Below are positions 53,601 to 61,391 of a stretch of 64,000 nucleotides of DNA, in pieces. The stretch comes from DASQYE01 sp035940775 (GTDB lineage Bacteria > Acidobacteriota > Blastocatellia > Pyrinomonadales > Pyrinomonadaceae). The notes under the pieces are model-generated. The model was not told the origin of the DNA. It was given only the letters and a program-made list of their open reading frames with translations, and made no database searches. The position numbers were made by a program, and so were the translations under genes. The number at the start of each line of letters is the position of its first letter. The stretch's first letter is position 1. The stretch lies in assembly GCA_035940775.1 (NCBI GenBank), contig DASZEN010000004.1:124001-188000 (forward strand). Reading direction: 5' to 3'.

Positions 53601-54542
53601 TCCGAGCTTCGCAGCCAACGGGACGAGCAAGCCGTCTTCGAGGTCTTCGATAGCTCGCTCTCGGAACAGGGCGTGCTCGGATTCGAGTACGGCTACTCGG
53701 TCATCGCGCGCGACGCGCTCGTGCTCTGGGAGGCGCAGTTCGGAGATTTCGGCAACGGCGCACAGGTCATACTGGATCAGTATATCGCCGCCTCCGAAGA
53801 CAAGTGGCAGCAGAAATCCAGGCTCGCCCTGCTCCTGCCGCACGGCTACGAGGGACAGGGGCCAGAGCATTCGAGCGCCCGGCTGGAACGCTACCTGCAA
53901 CTCTGCGCCGAGAATAATCTACAGGTCTGTTATCCGACCACGCCCGCGCAGTACTTTCATCTGCTGCGCCGCCAGGTCAGGCAGGAGACCTTGCGCCCGC
54001 TCGTCGTCATGACGCCCAAAAGCCTGCTGCGTCTCCCGGCCGCGACCTCTACGGTCGAAGAGCTAACGAGCGGCGGCTTCCAGCCCGTCATCGACGACGC
54101 CGGGGTGGCTGCGCGCGAGCGGGTGCGCCGCATCATCCTTTGTAGCGGCAAGGTTTACTACGACCTCAACGCGGGGCGCAGGAAATCCGGCGATGAGCGC
54201 GTCGCTATCCTTCGGCTCGAACAGTTTTATCCTTTCCCGGAAGCGCGCTTGCTTGAGATTTTCCGCTCCTACCAGAACGCGACGCAGTTAGTCTGGGCGC
54301 AGGAGGAGCCGAAAAACATGGGCGGCTGGACGTTCGTCGAGCCGCGCCTGATGAACATGCTGCCGGGCTGCGCGCGCCCCTTCTATGTCGGGCGCGCGGC
54401 CTCTGCGAGTCCCGCCACCGGCTCCTACACGATTCACGAGCTTGAGCAGCGACGAATCGTAGACCACGCTTTGACGGAAGAGGACGCGGCCTTCATCTCC
54501 GGCGCGAGCACTGACGAGAACGCCGCGCCAGCCTCTTCATAA
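50643..54542 (+). CDS. kgd: Multifunctional 2-oxoglutarate decarboxylase/dehydrogenase E1-E2 fusion (KGD type)
   Basis: 1299 residues from a TTG, with GAGGTGA 8-9 bases upstream. It feeds 2-oxoglutarate to succinyl-CoA or succinate semialdehyde in the TCA cycle. A short E1 head (FGANATYVEGLLSRFRSD) is followed by an Ala/Thr/Pro linker (about 55-150), a succinyltransferase (E2) catalytic domain (about 155-400) and the full E1 (about 425-1290). E1 has TPP-binding GDAAFAGQGIVMETLNLAEL near residue 700, GMAHRGRLNVLVN and GDEPSYTQPLMY. The E2 active site reads STYDHRVIQGAESG, not HxxxDG, as in known Kgd. No lipoyl domain is present. Confidence 0.93.
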   Translation: MSKNQNTTDLSQVIAENFGANATYVEGLLSRFRSDPSLVDESWRAYFAELLRGEPATPTTTTTSSTTTAPATRAPEGTDNGRAAAAGAAAAATTTGGDAAGGTTTAAAAAPATSAAPAAASAPTAPAPQQRETAPAAAAATPTETAIDATPIHGGALKIVENMEASLGVPTATSQRRVPVKLLDENRRIINRYLQEQARSKTSYTHLVAWAIIRALSDFPQLNDGFETVDGQPMRLRRESVNFGVAIDLAKKDGSRTLLVPNIKGANRMRFAEFLAAYDDVVRRARGGKLQIPDFQGTTISLTNPGTLGTVASMPRLMAGQGVIIATGAIEYPAEYQAMAPEVLSQLGISKAMTISSTYDHRVIQGAESGAFLARVHELLVGQHGFYDEIFRDLEIADPPMRWSIDRNPALLGGDHIHDQIIKQARVLELINAYRVRGHLIADIDPLHAMPLHYHPELDIETYGLTIWDLDREFITGGLAGKKSTTLRDILEILHRAYCGKVGIEYRHIQSKDQKLWIRERIRQQFVEPQPIPPEIKKQLLWKLISAEQFERFLHTKYLGQKRFSIEGMETIIPLLDQLIEGAAARGVEDITLGMAHRGRLNVLVNIVGEFMAERIFASFEGSVHPNFPADEGDVKYHQGATSERETASGRKIKLTLSPNPSHLEFVDPVVEGMVRAKQDWMTTPREESIDRALPVLLHGDAAFAGQGIVMETLNLAELHGYRTGGTIHIIINNQIGFTTSPEKGRSTIYSTDVARMTQLPIFHINGDDPEAAYRVLQLALDYRQEFNKDVVLDVVGFRRLGHNEGDEPSYTQPLMYARVKAHEGVRAKYAAQLVREGVLDEEAVNQLIRQRVESYEATLARAKEIVAQKAPVKELPAPVQEEDGSAVIETAIEGEMVRAIAHKISVVPEGFNINPKMVGQLARRAKMGEGEAPMDWAFAEAIAYGSLVLEGTRVRLSGQDSGRGTFSQRHAVMYDTQTGQTWAPLSELRSQRDEQAVFEVFDSSLSEQGVLGFEYGYSVIARDALVLWEAQFGDFGNGAQVILDQYIAASEDKWQQKSRLALLLPHGYEGQGPEHSSARLERYLQLCAENNLQVCYPTTPAQYFHLLRRQVRQETLRPLVVMTPKSLLRLPAATSTVEELTSGGFQPVIDDAGVAARERVRRIILCSGKVYYDLNAGRRKSGDERVAILRLEQFYPFPEARLLEIFRSYQNATQLVWAQEEPKNMGGWTFVEPRLMNMLPGCARPFYVGRAASASPATGSYTIHELEQRRIVDHALTEEDAAFISGASTDENAAPASS

Positions 54543-54783
54543 GAGGGAGACGAGGCGAAAAGCCGCTCTGCAAAATCTTTCATTAACGGGCGTCCATTCG
54601 TGTTGGCTGTTGGGCGGCGCTCTTGCTCCATTTAAAGATTCGGCCCGAAGATGTGCTCGGCCCGCTGCCGCCATCAGGGAGAAGAAATGTATTCTGCTTT
54701 TCCGAATGGCCCGGCAATCCGCACGTGGGTTTGAATCCATTGCAGTCAGGGTTGCGGGCCGCACAGGCTCGGGCAATAGTTTT
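54543..54783. other. Gap between kgd and the next gene
   Basis: 241 bases. No gene, strong promoter or clear terminator seen. Confidence 0.4.
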
Positions 54784-55773
54784 ATGAAGAACATCAGGCA
54801 CTTCATCTTTCCATTTTTTGTGGTTCTGGTGCTCGCCGCTTCGACCCCGACGGCAAAGGCACAGGCGGGCGAAGATGCTCTTGCCGGTGAAGGCGCGGAG
54901 CTTTGCAAGCACGCGCCGCTCGCCGGAGCCGCTAAGGTCTTCGTCGTCGTCAGGGAGAACGATCAGGTTTTACTGGTCGGACTGAAGGGGCAATCGGTCG
55001 CCTGGAAGAAGAGCTTTCCGCTCCGAGAGGATGTCAACAAGGCCAAGACCTATGTCGAGTGCAAGGGACGGACTATCGAGCTGCATTCACAACTGCCATT
55101 TTCGGCGGCGGAGGTTATTCAAACTTTTTCCTGGGACGGCCTCAGACTGAAATACGTTTCGACGCGCCACGCAGACCCGTCCGCCGAGTTCGTCGAAGAG
55201 GTAATCAGGGCCGCCGAGACGGGCGATACCAAGACTCTGCGCGCCTTCCTGAAAAGCGAATCGGATGGAGACATAGGGGTGATGTACCCGCACGCTTACA
55301 TCACTCGCCAGTTATTCACGGACGCCATCAGGCGCGGCCACAACGCCGCCACGCGGCTCTTCAAGGGGGGGCGGGCGCGTGAGGCGGCCCTGCGTTTGTC
55401 GCTCATGTTCGACGTAACGGCGAAGCTCAACCGAGTCCTCGGCATTGATGAAGAGGCGTCGAAGAGACCAGACCTCTGGCTGGCGGCCTGGAAATTCCAT
55501 GAGATGCAGCCCGGCGAGTACGCTTATGCGCTCAACGACTACGGCTACTTCCTACAGGAAGCGGGCGACGACGAGGCTGCGGTCAATGTCTTTGCGGCCG
55601 TCATCCGCGAAGACCCGACGCGGGCCGCCGCCTATCTCAACCTCGCCGATTCACTCTGGAAGCTGAATCGAAAGACGGAGGCCAGATCGCACTACGAGAC
55701 CTACCGTCGGTTGATGAGCGCGGCCAAGAGAGTCGATCAAATCCCCGTCAGGGTCTCGGCGCGGCTCAGTTAA
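54784..55773 (+). CDS. Exported TPR-like protein of unknown function
   Basis: 329 residues from the ATG at 54784, which starts a signal peptide (HFIFPFFVVLVLAASTPTAKA). A frame extending further upstream would place this signal internally and is less likely. The middle part (about 60-215) is not recognised. The last 120 residues have two or three TPR-like helix pairs (YALNDYGYFLQEAGDDEAAV, AAYLNLADSLWKLNRKTEA). TPR regions bind partner proteins. It follows kgd and precedes the capA-like gene. No catalytic site is visible. Confidence 0.68.
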   Translation: MKNIRHFIFPFFVVLVLAASTPTAKAQAGEDALAGEGAELCKHAPLAGAAKVFVVVRENDQVLLVGLKGQSVAWKKSFPLREDVNKAKTYVECKGRTIELHSQLPFSAAEVIQTFSWDGLRLKYVSTRHADPSAEFVEEVIRAAETGDTKTLRAFLKSESDGDIGVMYPHAYITRQLFTDAIRRGHNAATRLFKGGRAREAALRLSLMFDVTAKLNRVLGIDEEASKRPDLWLAAWKFHEMQPGEYAYALNDYGYFLQEAGDDEAAVNVFAAVIREDPTRAAAYLNLADSLWKLNRKTEARSHYETYRRLMSAAKRVDQIPVRVSARLS

Positions 55774-55818
55774 AAGAAGAGAAAGTTTGGACGGCGCGCG
55801 GCTCTCTCTGGAATAGTT

Positions 55819-55849
55819 CTCGCTTAAAGCGAGCGGCTGACTGTATAAT
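55819..55849 (+). promoter_or_regulatory. Promoter with palindrome at the -35 site, upstream of the CapA gene
   Basis: A perfect TATAAT lies at 55844-55849. The -35 position (17 bases upstream) falls inside the palindrome CTCGCTTAAAGCGAG (55819-55833), a 7-bp stem around one A. A regulator binding this palindrome would cover the -35. The leader before the start at 55968 would be about 110 bases. Confidence 0.45.
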
Positions 55850-55967
55850 CGCCGGAGCGTACCGTCCGAAAGCCGTCTTGATTCCCATACCCCTTAAGCT
55901 GTTCCGGAAGTTATTCGCGGCCACCGAAGCTCAGTATCAGAAGTGCAGACCGGAGATTCTAAATTTA

Positions 55968-57098
55968 ATGCCAGCCCGTAAATCGTTGACTGTCATCACG
56001 ACCCTTCTATTTTCCGTCATCATTACCTTCGGCGCTATCGCTTGTCAGAGCAGTAAGGCTGAGCCCGACCGCGTTTTTTCAGCCGCGCCAGCGCCCGTCG
56101 TTCAGGTATCGCCCACTCCGCAAGCCTTTGACAAACTGACCATCGCCGCCGTCGGCGACATCATGCTCGGATCAACCTACCCGGACGCGAGCGCGTTGCC
56201 GCCCGAGGACGGCGCAAAACTTCTCAGGGAAGTCGCCCCAATTCTTTCTGCCGCCGACATCGCCTTTGGAAATCTGGAAGGGCCCATGCTCGAAGGCGGA
56301 ACGACTTCCAAGTGCTCGCCCACCTCGACGCGCTGCTTCGCCTTCAGAGTCCCGACCCGCTACGGCAAACACCTGAAGGACGCGGGCTTCGACATTCTGA
56401 GCCTCGCGAACAACCATGCCTCGGATTTCGGGGCCGAAGGGCGCGAAAGCTCCAAGCGAGTTCTGGCCGGTCTGGGCATAGCTCACTCCGGGGCCGACAC
56501 GCGCGACATAGCCTACCTCGACGTTAAGGGAAAAAAGATCGCCGTCGTCGCTTTCGCCACCAATAACGTCTCGTACAATTTGAATGATGTCGAGACCGCG
56601 AAGCGGGCCGTCACGAGCGCCGCGTCTAAATCCGATCTGGTCATCGTGTCGTTTCACGGCGGCGCTGAAGGGCCCACGAACCAGCATGTGCCAAGGGGGC
56701 CGGAAATCTACCTGGGCGAAGCGCGCGGCGATCTGCGGAGATTCACACACGCCGTCATCGATGCGGGCGCGGATGTCGTCATCGGTCACGGCCCGCACGT
56801 CGTGCGCGGGATGGAGGTCTACCGTAATCGACTGATCGCCTACTCGCTCGGCAACTTCGCCACCTACGGGAAATTTCAACTCGCCGGGCCAACCAGCCTC
56901 TCGCTCATCCTCGAAGCCGAGATCGGCACGGACGGCGCGTTTCTAGGCGGCAAGGTTCATCCGGCGTTGCAAACGAAGCCGGGCGGCCCGCGCCTTGACA
57001 GCTACAGCACGGTGATTCCAGTCATTCGTCAACTCTCGCTCGACGACTTCGGCGCGAGCGCCGTCAAGGTCGCGGACGACGGGACATTATCCCCTTAA
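55968..57098 (+). CDS. CapA/PGA synthesis-type lipoprotein (metallophosphoesterase-like)
   Basis: 376 residues from the ATG at 55968. A lipobox follows a hydrophobic segment (VIITFGAIACQSS; C about residue 27), so the protein is lipid-anchored. The CapA domain (about 55-340) has the metal motifs AAVGDIMLGSTYP, SLANNHASDFG, and GHGPHVVRGMEVYRN, then LIAYSLGNFATYG. CapA homologues act in poly-gamma-glutamate or capsule formation, yet many in other phyla lack the capBC partners, and none are seen here. The ion-binding Asp, Asn and His are present, so it may be an active phosphoesterase. Confidence 0.88.
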   Translation: MPARKSLTVITTLLFSVIITFGAIACQSSKAEPDRVFSAAPAPVVQVSPTPQAFDKLTIAAVGDIMLGSTYPDASALPPEDGAKLLREVAPILSAADIAFGNLEGPMLEGGTTSKCSPTSTRCFAFRVPTRYGKHLKDAGFDILSLANNHASDFGAEGRESSKRVLAGLGIAHSGADTRDIAYLDVKGKKIAVVAFATNNVSYNLNDVETAKRAVTSAASKSDLVIVSFHGGAEGPTNQHVPRGPEIYLGEARGDLRRFTHAVIDAGADVVIGHGPHVVRGMEVYRNRLIAYSLGNFATYGKFQLAGPTSLSLILEAEIGTDGAFLGGKVHPALQTKPGGPRLDSYSTVIPVIRQLSLDDFGASAVKVADDGTLSP

Positions 57099-57266
57099 AT
57101 TCAAGGCGGCAGAAAAAGCGCCCGCTTCGAAAAGGCGCTCGCGCTTCGCCCGCAGCGTTCGCGGCCCCATGAGCGAGCGCCGGAAAGCAGAAGGCGTATC
57201 AATCGCGCCCTCGTGCAAAGCGGAAAGCGCATCAATCCTGCGCTCCTGCTTTGCCAGTCAAAGTAC

Positions 57267-57294
57267 TTGACAAAATTGCGGGCGGGTGTATTAT
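57267..57294 (+). promoter_or_regulatory. Promoter immediately before a GTG start
   Basis: A perfect TTGACA (57267-57272) and TATTAT (57289-57294) are 16 bases apart. Transcription would start at about 57301, and the GTG at 57302 is the first base or two of the mRNA. That would give a leaderless message. Degenerate direct repeats (CGGAAAGC at 57181 and 57221; ATCAATC at 57198 and 57231) lie upstream. Confidence 0.65.
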
Positions 57295-57301
57295 TTCTCT
57301 C

Positions 57302-57940
57302 GTGGCTACGATCCATCATCTGCGTCCGGTGCCGGGCGCGAACGAGCGGCAGCAGCAGCAGGAACCCCCGGCGCTGCACGAGCGCGCGATGGACAACCTG
57401 CGCTTCATACGCGAGACGATGGAGCGCGCTTCGTCTTTCACAGCCGTCTCCGGGTGGGCCCAGGTCGCCATTGGTGTGACGGCGATCCCGGCGACGCTGG
57501 TCGCCGCGCGGCAGGCGACGCACAGAGGCTGGCTCGCCGTCTGGGTTCTGGAAGCGCTGCTGTCGCTGGCCATCTCAGGCTGGGCGATGAATCGCAAGGC
57601 GCGCTCACTGGAAACGCCGCTTTTGTCGGCGCCGGGGCGCAAGGTCGCCCTCAGCCTCGCCCCGCCGATCTTCGTCGGAGCGTTGCTCACCGTCATTTTA
57701 TACAGGGCACACCTGACCGATGCGATTCCGGGAATGTGGCTCCTGTTGTACGGCACGGGCATCGTCACCGGAGGCGCGTTCTCCGTCAAGATCATTCCCG
57801 TAATGGGACTGTGCTTTATGCTCCTCGGCTCGGTTGCGCTTTTTTGCCCGGCGGCGTGGGCCAACTTTTTCATGATCGGCGGCTTCGGCGGGCTGCATAT
57901 CATTTTCGGCATTATCATAGGAAGGAGGCACGGTGGCTAA
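57302..57940 (+). CDS. Multi-pass membrane protein paired with a winged-helix regulator
   Basis: 212 residues from the GTG at 57302; other possible starts are a codon 51 bases upstream (inside the promoter, so unlikely) and an ATG at 57389. No ribosome site precedes the GTG, which fits a leaderless message. About five membrane segments are visible, e.g. WAQVAIGVTAIPATLVAA, WVLEALLSLAISGW, FVGALLTVILY, WLLLYGTGIVTGGAF and FFMIGGFGGLHIIFGIII. Its end overlaps the start of the next gene by eight bases. Pairs of such membrane proteins with HTH regulators recur in many bacteria. Function unknown. Confidence 0.72.
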   Translation: MATIHHLRPVPGANERQQQQEPPALHERAMDNLRFIRETMERASSFTAVSGWAQVAIGVTAIPATLVAARQATHRGWLAVWVLEALLSLAISGWAMNRKARSLETPLLSAPGRKVALSLAPPIFVGALLTVILYRAHLTDAIPGMWLLLYGTGIVTGGAFSVKIIPVMGLCFMLLGSVALFCPAAWANFFMIGGFGGLHIIFGIIIGRRHGG

Positions 57941-58337
57941 ACAGAGCGCCCTGAGACAACATAATCAGCAGAAGAAGCAGGCGGACGGTCGCGCCCTGAG
58001 AGGCGTGCGCGCGCCAGAAGAGCGGCAGCCGGAGGAGACGGGGCCGCCCGCGCTCGACCGGCTCATTCACGAGCGGCTGCGCCTCGGAATCGTCAGCGCA
58101 CTCGCAGTCAACGACTCGCTCACCTTCAACGACCTGAAGGAACTGTTGAAGACCACGGACGGCAACCTGAGCGTACACGCGCGCAAACTGGAGGAGGCCG
58201 AATACATCACCTGCACTAAATTCTTCGACGGGCGCATGCCGAAGACCGAATATCGCCTGACGACGGCGGGCCGCCGCGCGCTCGAACATTACCTGGATCA
58301 CATGGAGGCCCTGATTCAGACGATGCGCCCTCGCTAG
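57933..58337 (+). CDS. Winged-helix transcriptional regulator (PF13601-like)
   Basis: 134 residues from a GTG; GGAAGGAGG lies 5-7 bases upstream within the preceding gene. After a basic Gln-rich head (about 1-35) comes a winged-helix domain: LDRLIHERLRLGIVSALAVN, LTFNDLKELLKTTDGNLSVH (recognition helix), ARKLEEAEYITCTKFFDGR (wing) and KTEYRLTTAGRRALEHYLD. This is the MarR/ArsR-like HTH_34 pattern. It overlaps the membrane protein gene and is followed by the DUF4173 gene. It probably controls this cluster, a guess from position. Confidence 0.85.
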   Translation: MAKQSALRQHNQQKKQADGRALRGVRAPEERQPEETGPPALDRLIHERLRLGIVSALAVNDSLTFNDLKELLKTTDGNLSVHARKLEEAEYITCTKFFDGRMPKTEYRLTTAGRRALEHYLDHMEALIQTMRPR

Positions 58338-58515
58338 AGATTCCGAACACGCTTTTTTTTGACCCCGAGCTTTGCAAGGCAAAGAGCTTTGAGCCGGTCG
58401 TCACAACGGGTGGGTATCGGTGGAGGCTGACATTGATCGACACAGGCAGGGGCCGTTTATTCTCGAAAGAAGATCGGCCCGGATACTCTAAGGATTCCTG
58501 AAAAGAGGTTCGCTC

Positions 58516-60159
58516 ATGACTGACAGAACGAAAAGGGGACTCGATTGTATAGAGGCGGCGCTCCTGCTCGGCGTGATGGGGGATGCGCTGTTGCGTGCGA
58601 CGCCGTGGGGCATAAACGTACTGTTGTGGACGCTGGCTTTGGTGTTGGCGCTGGTCACGCTGGCGGCGCGCTGGCGCGGCTCTGTACTCCGCAGGGAGGG
58701 GCGGTGGCTCGTCTTACCCGTCATCCTCTTCGCGGCTGCTTTCGCTTGGCGGGATTCGATGACGCTCAAGGCTCTGGACTTCCTGCTGTTGCTCGTGTCG
58801 CTGGCGCTTGTGGCATGGCGCGCGAGAGCTTACAGGGTACGACTGGCAGGCGTGATGGAGTATGCGCTGGAGATCGCGTATACGGGGGCGTGCGCGCTTT
58901 TCGCTTTCTTTCCGCTGGTGCTGTCGGACGTGCGCTGGAAGGAGTTGCCGCGCGGGGGATGGTCGCGGCACGCCTGGGCCGTCTTGCGCGGACTCATCAT
59001 CGCCGTTCCGTTGCTGATGGTCTTCGGGCTCCTCTTCATGGCGGCTGACGCTGTCTTCGAGGGGCTGGTGCAGAACACCCTGCATATCAATTTTGGAAAT
59101 CTGTTTACGCACCTGTTCCTGATAATCCTCTTCACCTGGATCACGGGAGGATTCCTGCGCGACTTTGTTCTCGGGAAAGAGGGGTCGTGGATCACGGCCC
59201 AAACGCCACTGTCGTTGGGGCTCGATGCGGCCCGTTCGGCGGCAGCGAGCGGCGAGGTTAAAGAGGGCGCTGAAAATAATAGCCAGCCGGGGCTTTCGGG
59301 CAGGCTGAAGATGGGCATCGTCGAGATCGGCGTCGTGTTGGGCCTGATAAACCTGCTTTTTCTTTCCTTTGTCGTCGTGCAGGTGAAGTACTTCTTTGGC
59401 GGCGCGGCTCTGGTGCAAGCCTCGACCGGGCTGACCTATGCCGAGTACGCGCGGCGCGGCTTCTTCGAGCTGGTGACGGTCGCGGCGCTCGTGCTGCCGC
59501 TCCTGTTGGCGGCGCACTGGCTCCTGCGCAAAGAGAACGCGCGGCATGAGCGAATCTTTCGCGCTCTGGCGGGCATACAGCTCCTGCTGTTGTTCGTCAT
59601 CATGGCGTCGGCCGTAGGGCGTATGCGCCTCTACCAGAACGAGTACGGCCTGACGGAGCTGCGAATCTATACGACGGCTTTCATGGGATGGCTGGCGCTG
59701 GTCTTCGTCTGGTTCGCGCTGACGGTCTTGCGCGGCGAGCGCGAGCGCTTCATGCATGGCGCGCTCGTCGCCGCTTTTTTGATGGTCGGCGCGCTGCATC
59801 TGGTCAATCCGGATGCGCTCATCGTTCGCGTCAATATGGAACATGCCCAGGCCGGGCGCAGCTTCGACGCCGTTTATGTCTCATCGCTCAGCGCAGACTT
59901 CGTGCCTGCGATCTTCGAGGCCTTCCCGGCGATGAGCCATTACGAGCGGTGCGTCATCAAGGCGAGCCTCCTGAGGCGATCACGCGAGCTTGGAACTCCT
60001 GACTGGAGGAGCTGGAATCGCTCGCGCTCGGTCGCGCTGCGATTGATCGAGGAGAATATGGGCGGGCTGCTCGAAGTCTCTTGCCCGCAGACTCCGTATC
60101 CGCCTCCCGTCCCCATGATTAATGTCTCGCCGAACGCGGACGCGCACGAGCGGCGATGA
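58516..60159 (+). CDS. DUF4173/DUF4153-type multi-pass membrane protein
   Basis: 547 residues. It has about ten membrane segments, with family-like pieces VLRGLIIAVPLLMVFGLLF, ITGGFLRDFVLGKE and ELVTVAALVLPLLLAAHWLL. The N-terminal helices (about 10-110) and the C-terminal helical part with LYQNEYGLTELRIYTTAFM follow the DUF4173 pattern. Known context: genes for such proteins often follow small HTH regulators, as here (178 bases after the winged helix). Biochemical role is not known. The C-terminal 90 residues are soluble. Confidence 0.8.
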   Translation: MTDRTKRGLDCIEAALLLGVMGDALLRATPWGINVLLWTLALVLALVTLAARWRGSVLRREGRWLVLPVILFAAAFAWRDSMTLKALDFLLLLVSLALVAWRARAYRVRLAGVMEYALEIAYTGACALFAFFPLVLSDVRWKELPRGGWSRHAWAVLRGLIIAVPLLMVFGLLFMAADAVFEGLVQNTLHINFGNLFTHLFLIILFTWITGGFLRDFVLGKEGSWITAQTPLSLGLDAARSAAASGEVKEGAENNSQPGLSGRLKMGIVEIGVVLGLINLLFLSFVVVQVKYFFGGAALVQASTGLTYAEYARRGFFELVTVAALVLPLLLAAHWLLRKENARHERIFRALAGIQLLLLFVIMASAVGRMRLYQNEYGLTELRIYTTAFMGWLALVFVWFALTVLRGERERFMHGALVAAFLMVGALHLVNPDALIVRVNMEHAQAGRSFDAVYVSSLSADFVPAIFEAFPAMSHYERCVIKASLLRRSRELGTPDWRSWNRSRSVALRLIEENMGGLLEVSCPQTPYPPPVPMINVSPNADAHERR

Positions 60160-60239
60160 AACGGGGGGGTCGCCGCAGAATAATCTTTCTAAACCTGTCA
60201 GAATAATCTTTATCTGCTGGTGAAGCCTTAGCGTATAAT
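60151..60239 (+). promoter_or_regulatory. Tandem 13-bp direct repeats before a -10 element
   Basis: CAGAATAATCTTT occurs at 60176-60188 and again at 60199-60211, a 23-base period, and is followed by a perfect TATAAT at 60234-60239. The -35 hexamer is poor, so an activator on the repeats is plausible. A hairpin, CGGCGA (60151-60156)/TCGCCG (60170-60175), covers the stop codon of the gene before. Confidence 0.5.
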
Positions 60240-60301
60240 CGCCCCGCGCGCGAAAGTCTCTGGCCGAGAGAGCGAATGGGATCAAGACCGGGGGGGCGAG
60301 G

Positions 60302-61279
60302 ATGGCTAAGCTCAAGGATAAGATCAAGAATGCGCTCGACGAGAGCCGCATGCTCATCCTCGGCGCTCAGGTTCTCTTGGGCTTTCAATATCGCTCGGTC
60401 TTTGAGAGCGGCTTCGAGAAGCTTCCTCAATCCTCACAGTATCTAAAATTATGCGGGCTCTGCCTGATGCTCGTCGCCGTCGCCCTGATTATGTGGCCGG
60501 GCGCGTTTCACCGCATCGTCGAGGAGGGCGAAGACCGCGAAAGCGTCCACCGTTTCACCTCCGGCGTGATGGGAGTGGCGCTCATGCCCTTTGCGCTTGG
60601 CCTCGGCCTTGACCTGTACGTTGCCGCCGAGAGGGTGATGGGGCGCACCGCCGGGCTCATCTCGGGCCTGGCGATCATCCTGATCGCGCTCTTTTTCTGG
60701 TACGGTCTCGAAGCGGTTCGCAGGCAGGAGCGCGAGCCCGAGATCAAGGAGAAGCAGATGCAGTCCGAGAAAGAAGCTCAGAACTCCGAGGGGACGAAGC
60801 TGAAAGACAAGATAGAGCAGGCGTTGACGGAGATGAGGGTGGTGCTGCCGGGCGCGCAGGCGCTGCTCGGATTCCAATTCGCCACGATGCTCGTGGAAGG
60901 CTTCGAGAAACTGCCGCCCTCGTCGAAGTACGTGCATCTATCGAGCCTCGCTTTGATCGCCTTGAGCGTCATTCTGCTGATGACTCCGGCCGCATACCAT
61001 CGCATCGTCGAGAAGGGCGAACAGACGGAGAATTTTCATACCTTCGCGAGCCGCGTGTTGATCGCGGCGATGGTTCCGCTGGCCCTGGGGATGTGCGGAG
61101 ACCTCTTCGTAGTGGTTCGCAAGATCACGCAGTCCGCGCTCGCGGGAATCCTTAGCGCGTCCGTGATGCTGCTCTTCTTCTATGGCTGCTGGTTCGGGTT
61201 TACTCTTTATCGCAGAAGCCAGCGCGAGAAGACGCAGCCGGAGACGACCGACAGCAACGGCAGGCAGTTCGCCGCCTGA
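60302..61279 (+). CDS. Tandem-duplicated DUF6328-type membrane protein
   Basis: 325 residues made of two similar halves (about 3-145 and 163-310). Each begins with KLKDKI (second: TKLKDKIEQAL), continues with GAQVLLGFQY or GAQALLGFQF, then FEKLPQSSQY or FEKLPPSSKY, LCLMLVAVALIMWPGAFHRI or ALIALSVILLMTPAAYHRI, VEEGE or VEKGE, and ends in a four-helix membrane bundle. A charged linker rich in Glu/Lys joins them. Single DUF6328 proteins are about 150 residues, so this is an internal duplication. No catalytic residues. It lies 142 bases after DUF4173 with direct repeats and a -10 upstream. Confidence 0.8.
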   Translation: MAKLKDKIKNALDESRMLILGAQVLLGFQYRSVFESGFEKLPQSSQYLKLCGLCLMLVAVALIMWPGAFHRIVEEGEDRESVHRFTSGVMGVALMPFALGLGLDLYVAAERVMGRTAGLISGLAIILIALFFWYGLEAVRRQEREPEIKEKQMQSEKEAQNSEGTKLKDKIEQALTEMRVVLPGAQALLGFQFATMLVEGFEKLPPSSKYVHLSSLALIALSVILLMTPAAYHRIVEKGEQTENFHTFASRVLIAAMVPLALGMCGDLFVVVRKITQSALAGILSASVMLLFFYGCWFGFTLYRRSQREKTQPETTDSNGRQFAA

Positions 61280-61391
61280 CTATAAATTTTTTCGTCTCTT
61301 TGATTGTTTGCACGCGCGCGCGGCGTCCCGTTCTGTGGAATCAAACGGAGACGGCGGCCGCACGGGCGCGGTTTAGTAGACGAGGTGACTC

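Noticed and set aside
58714..59844. 376-codon frame opposite DUF4173
   Set aside because: Antisense to a membrane-protein gene; Gln/Glu/Arg-rich product is typical of the complement of Leu/Ala codons.
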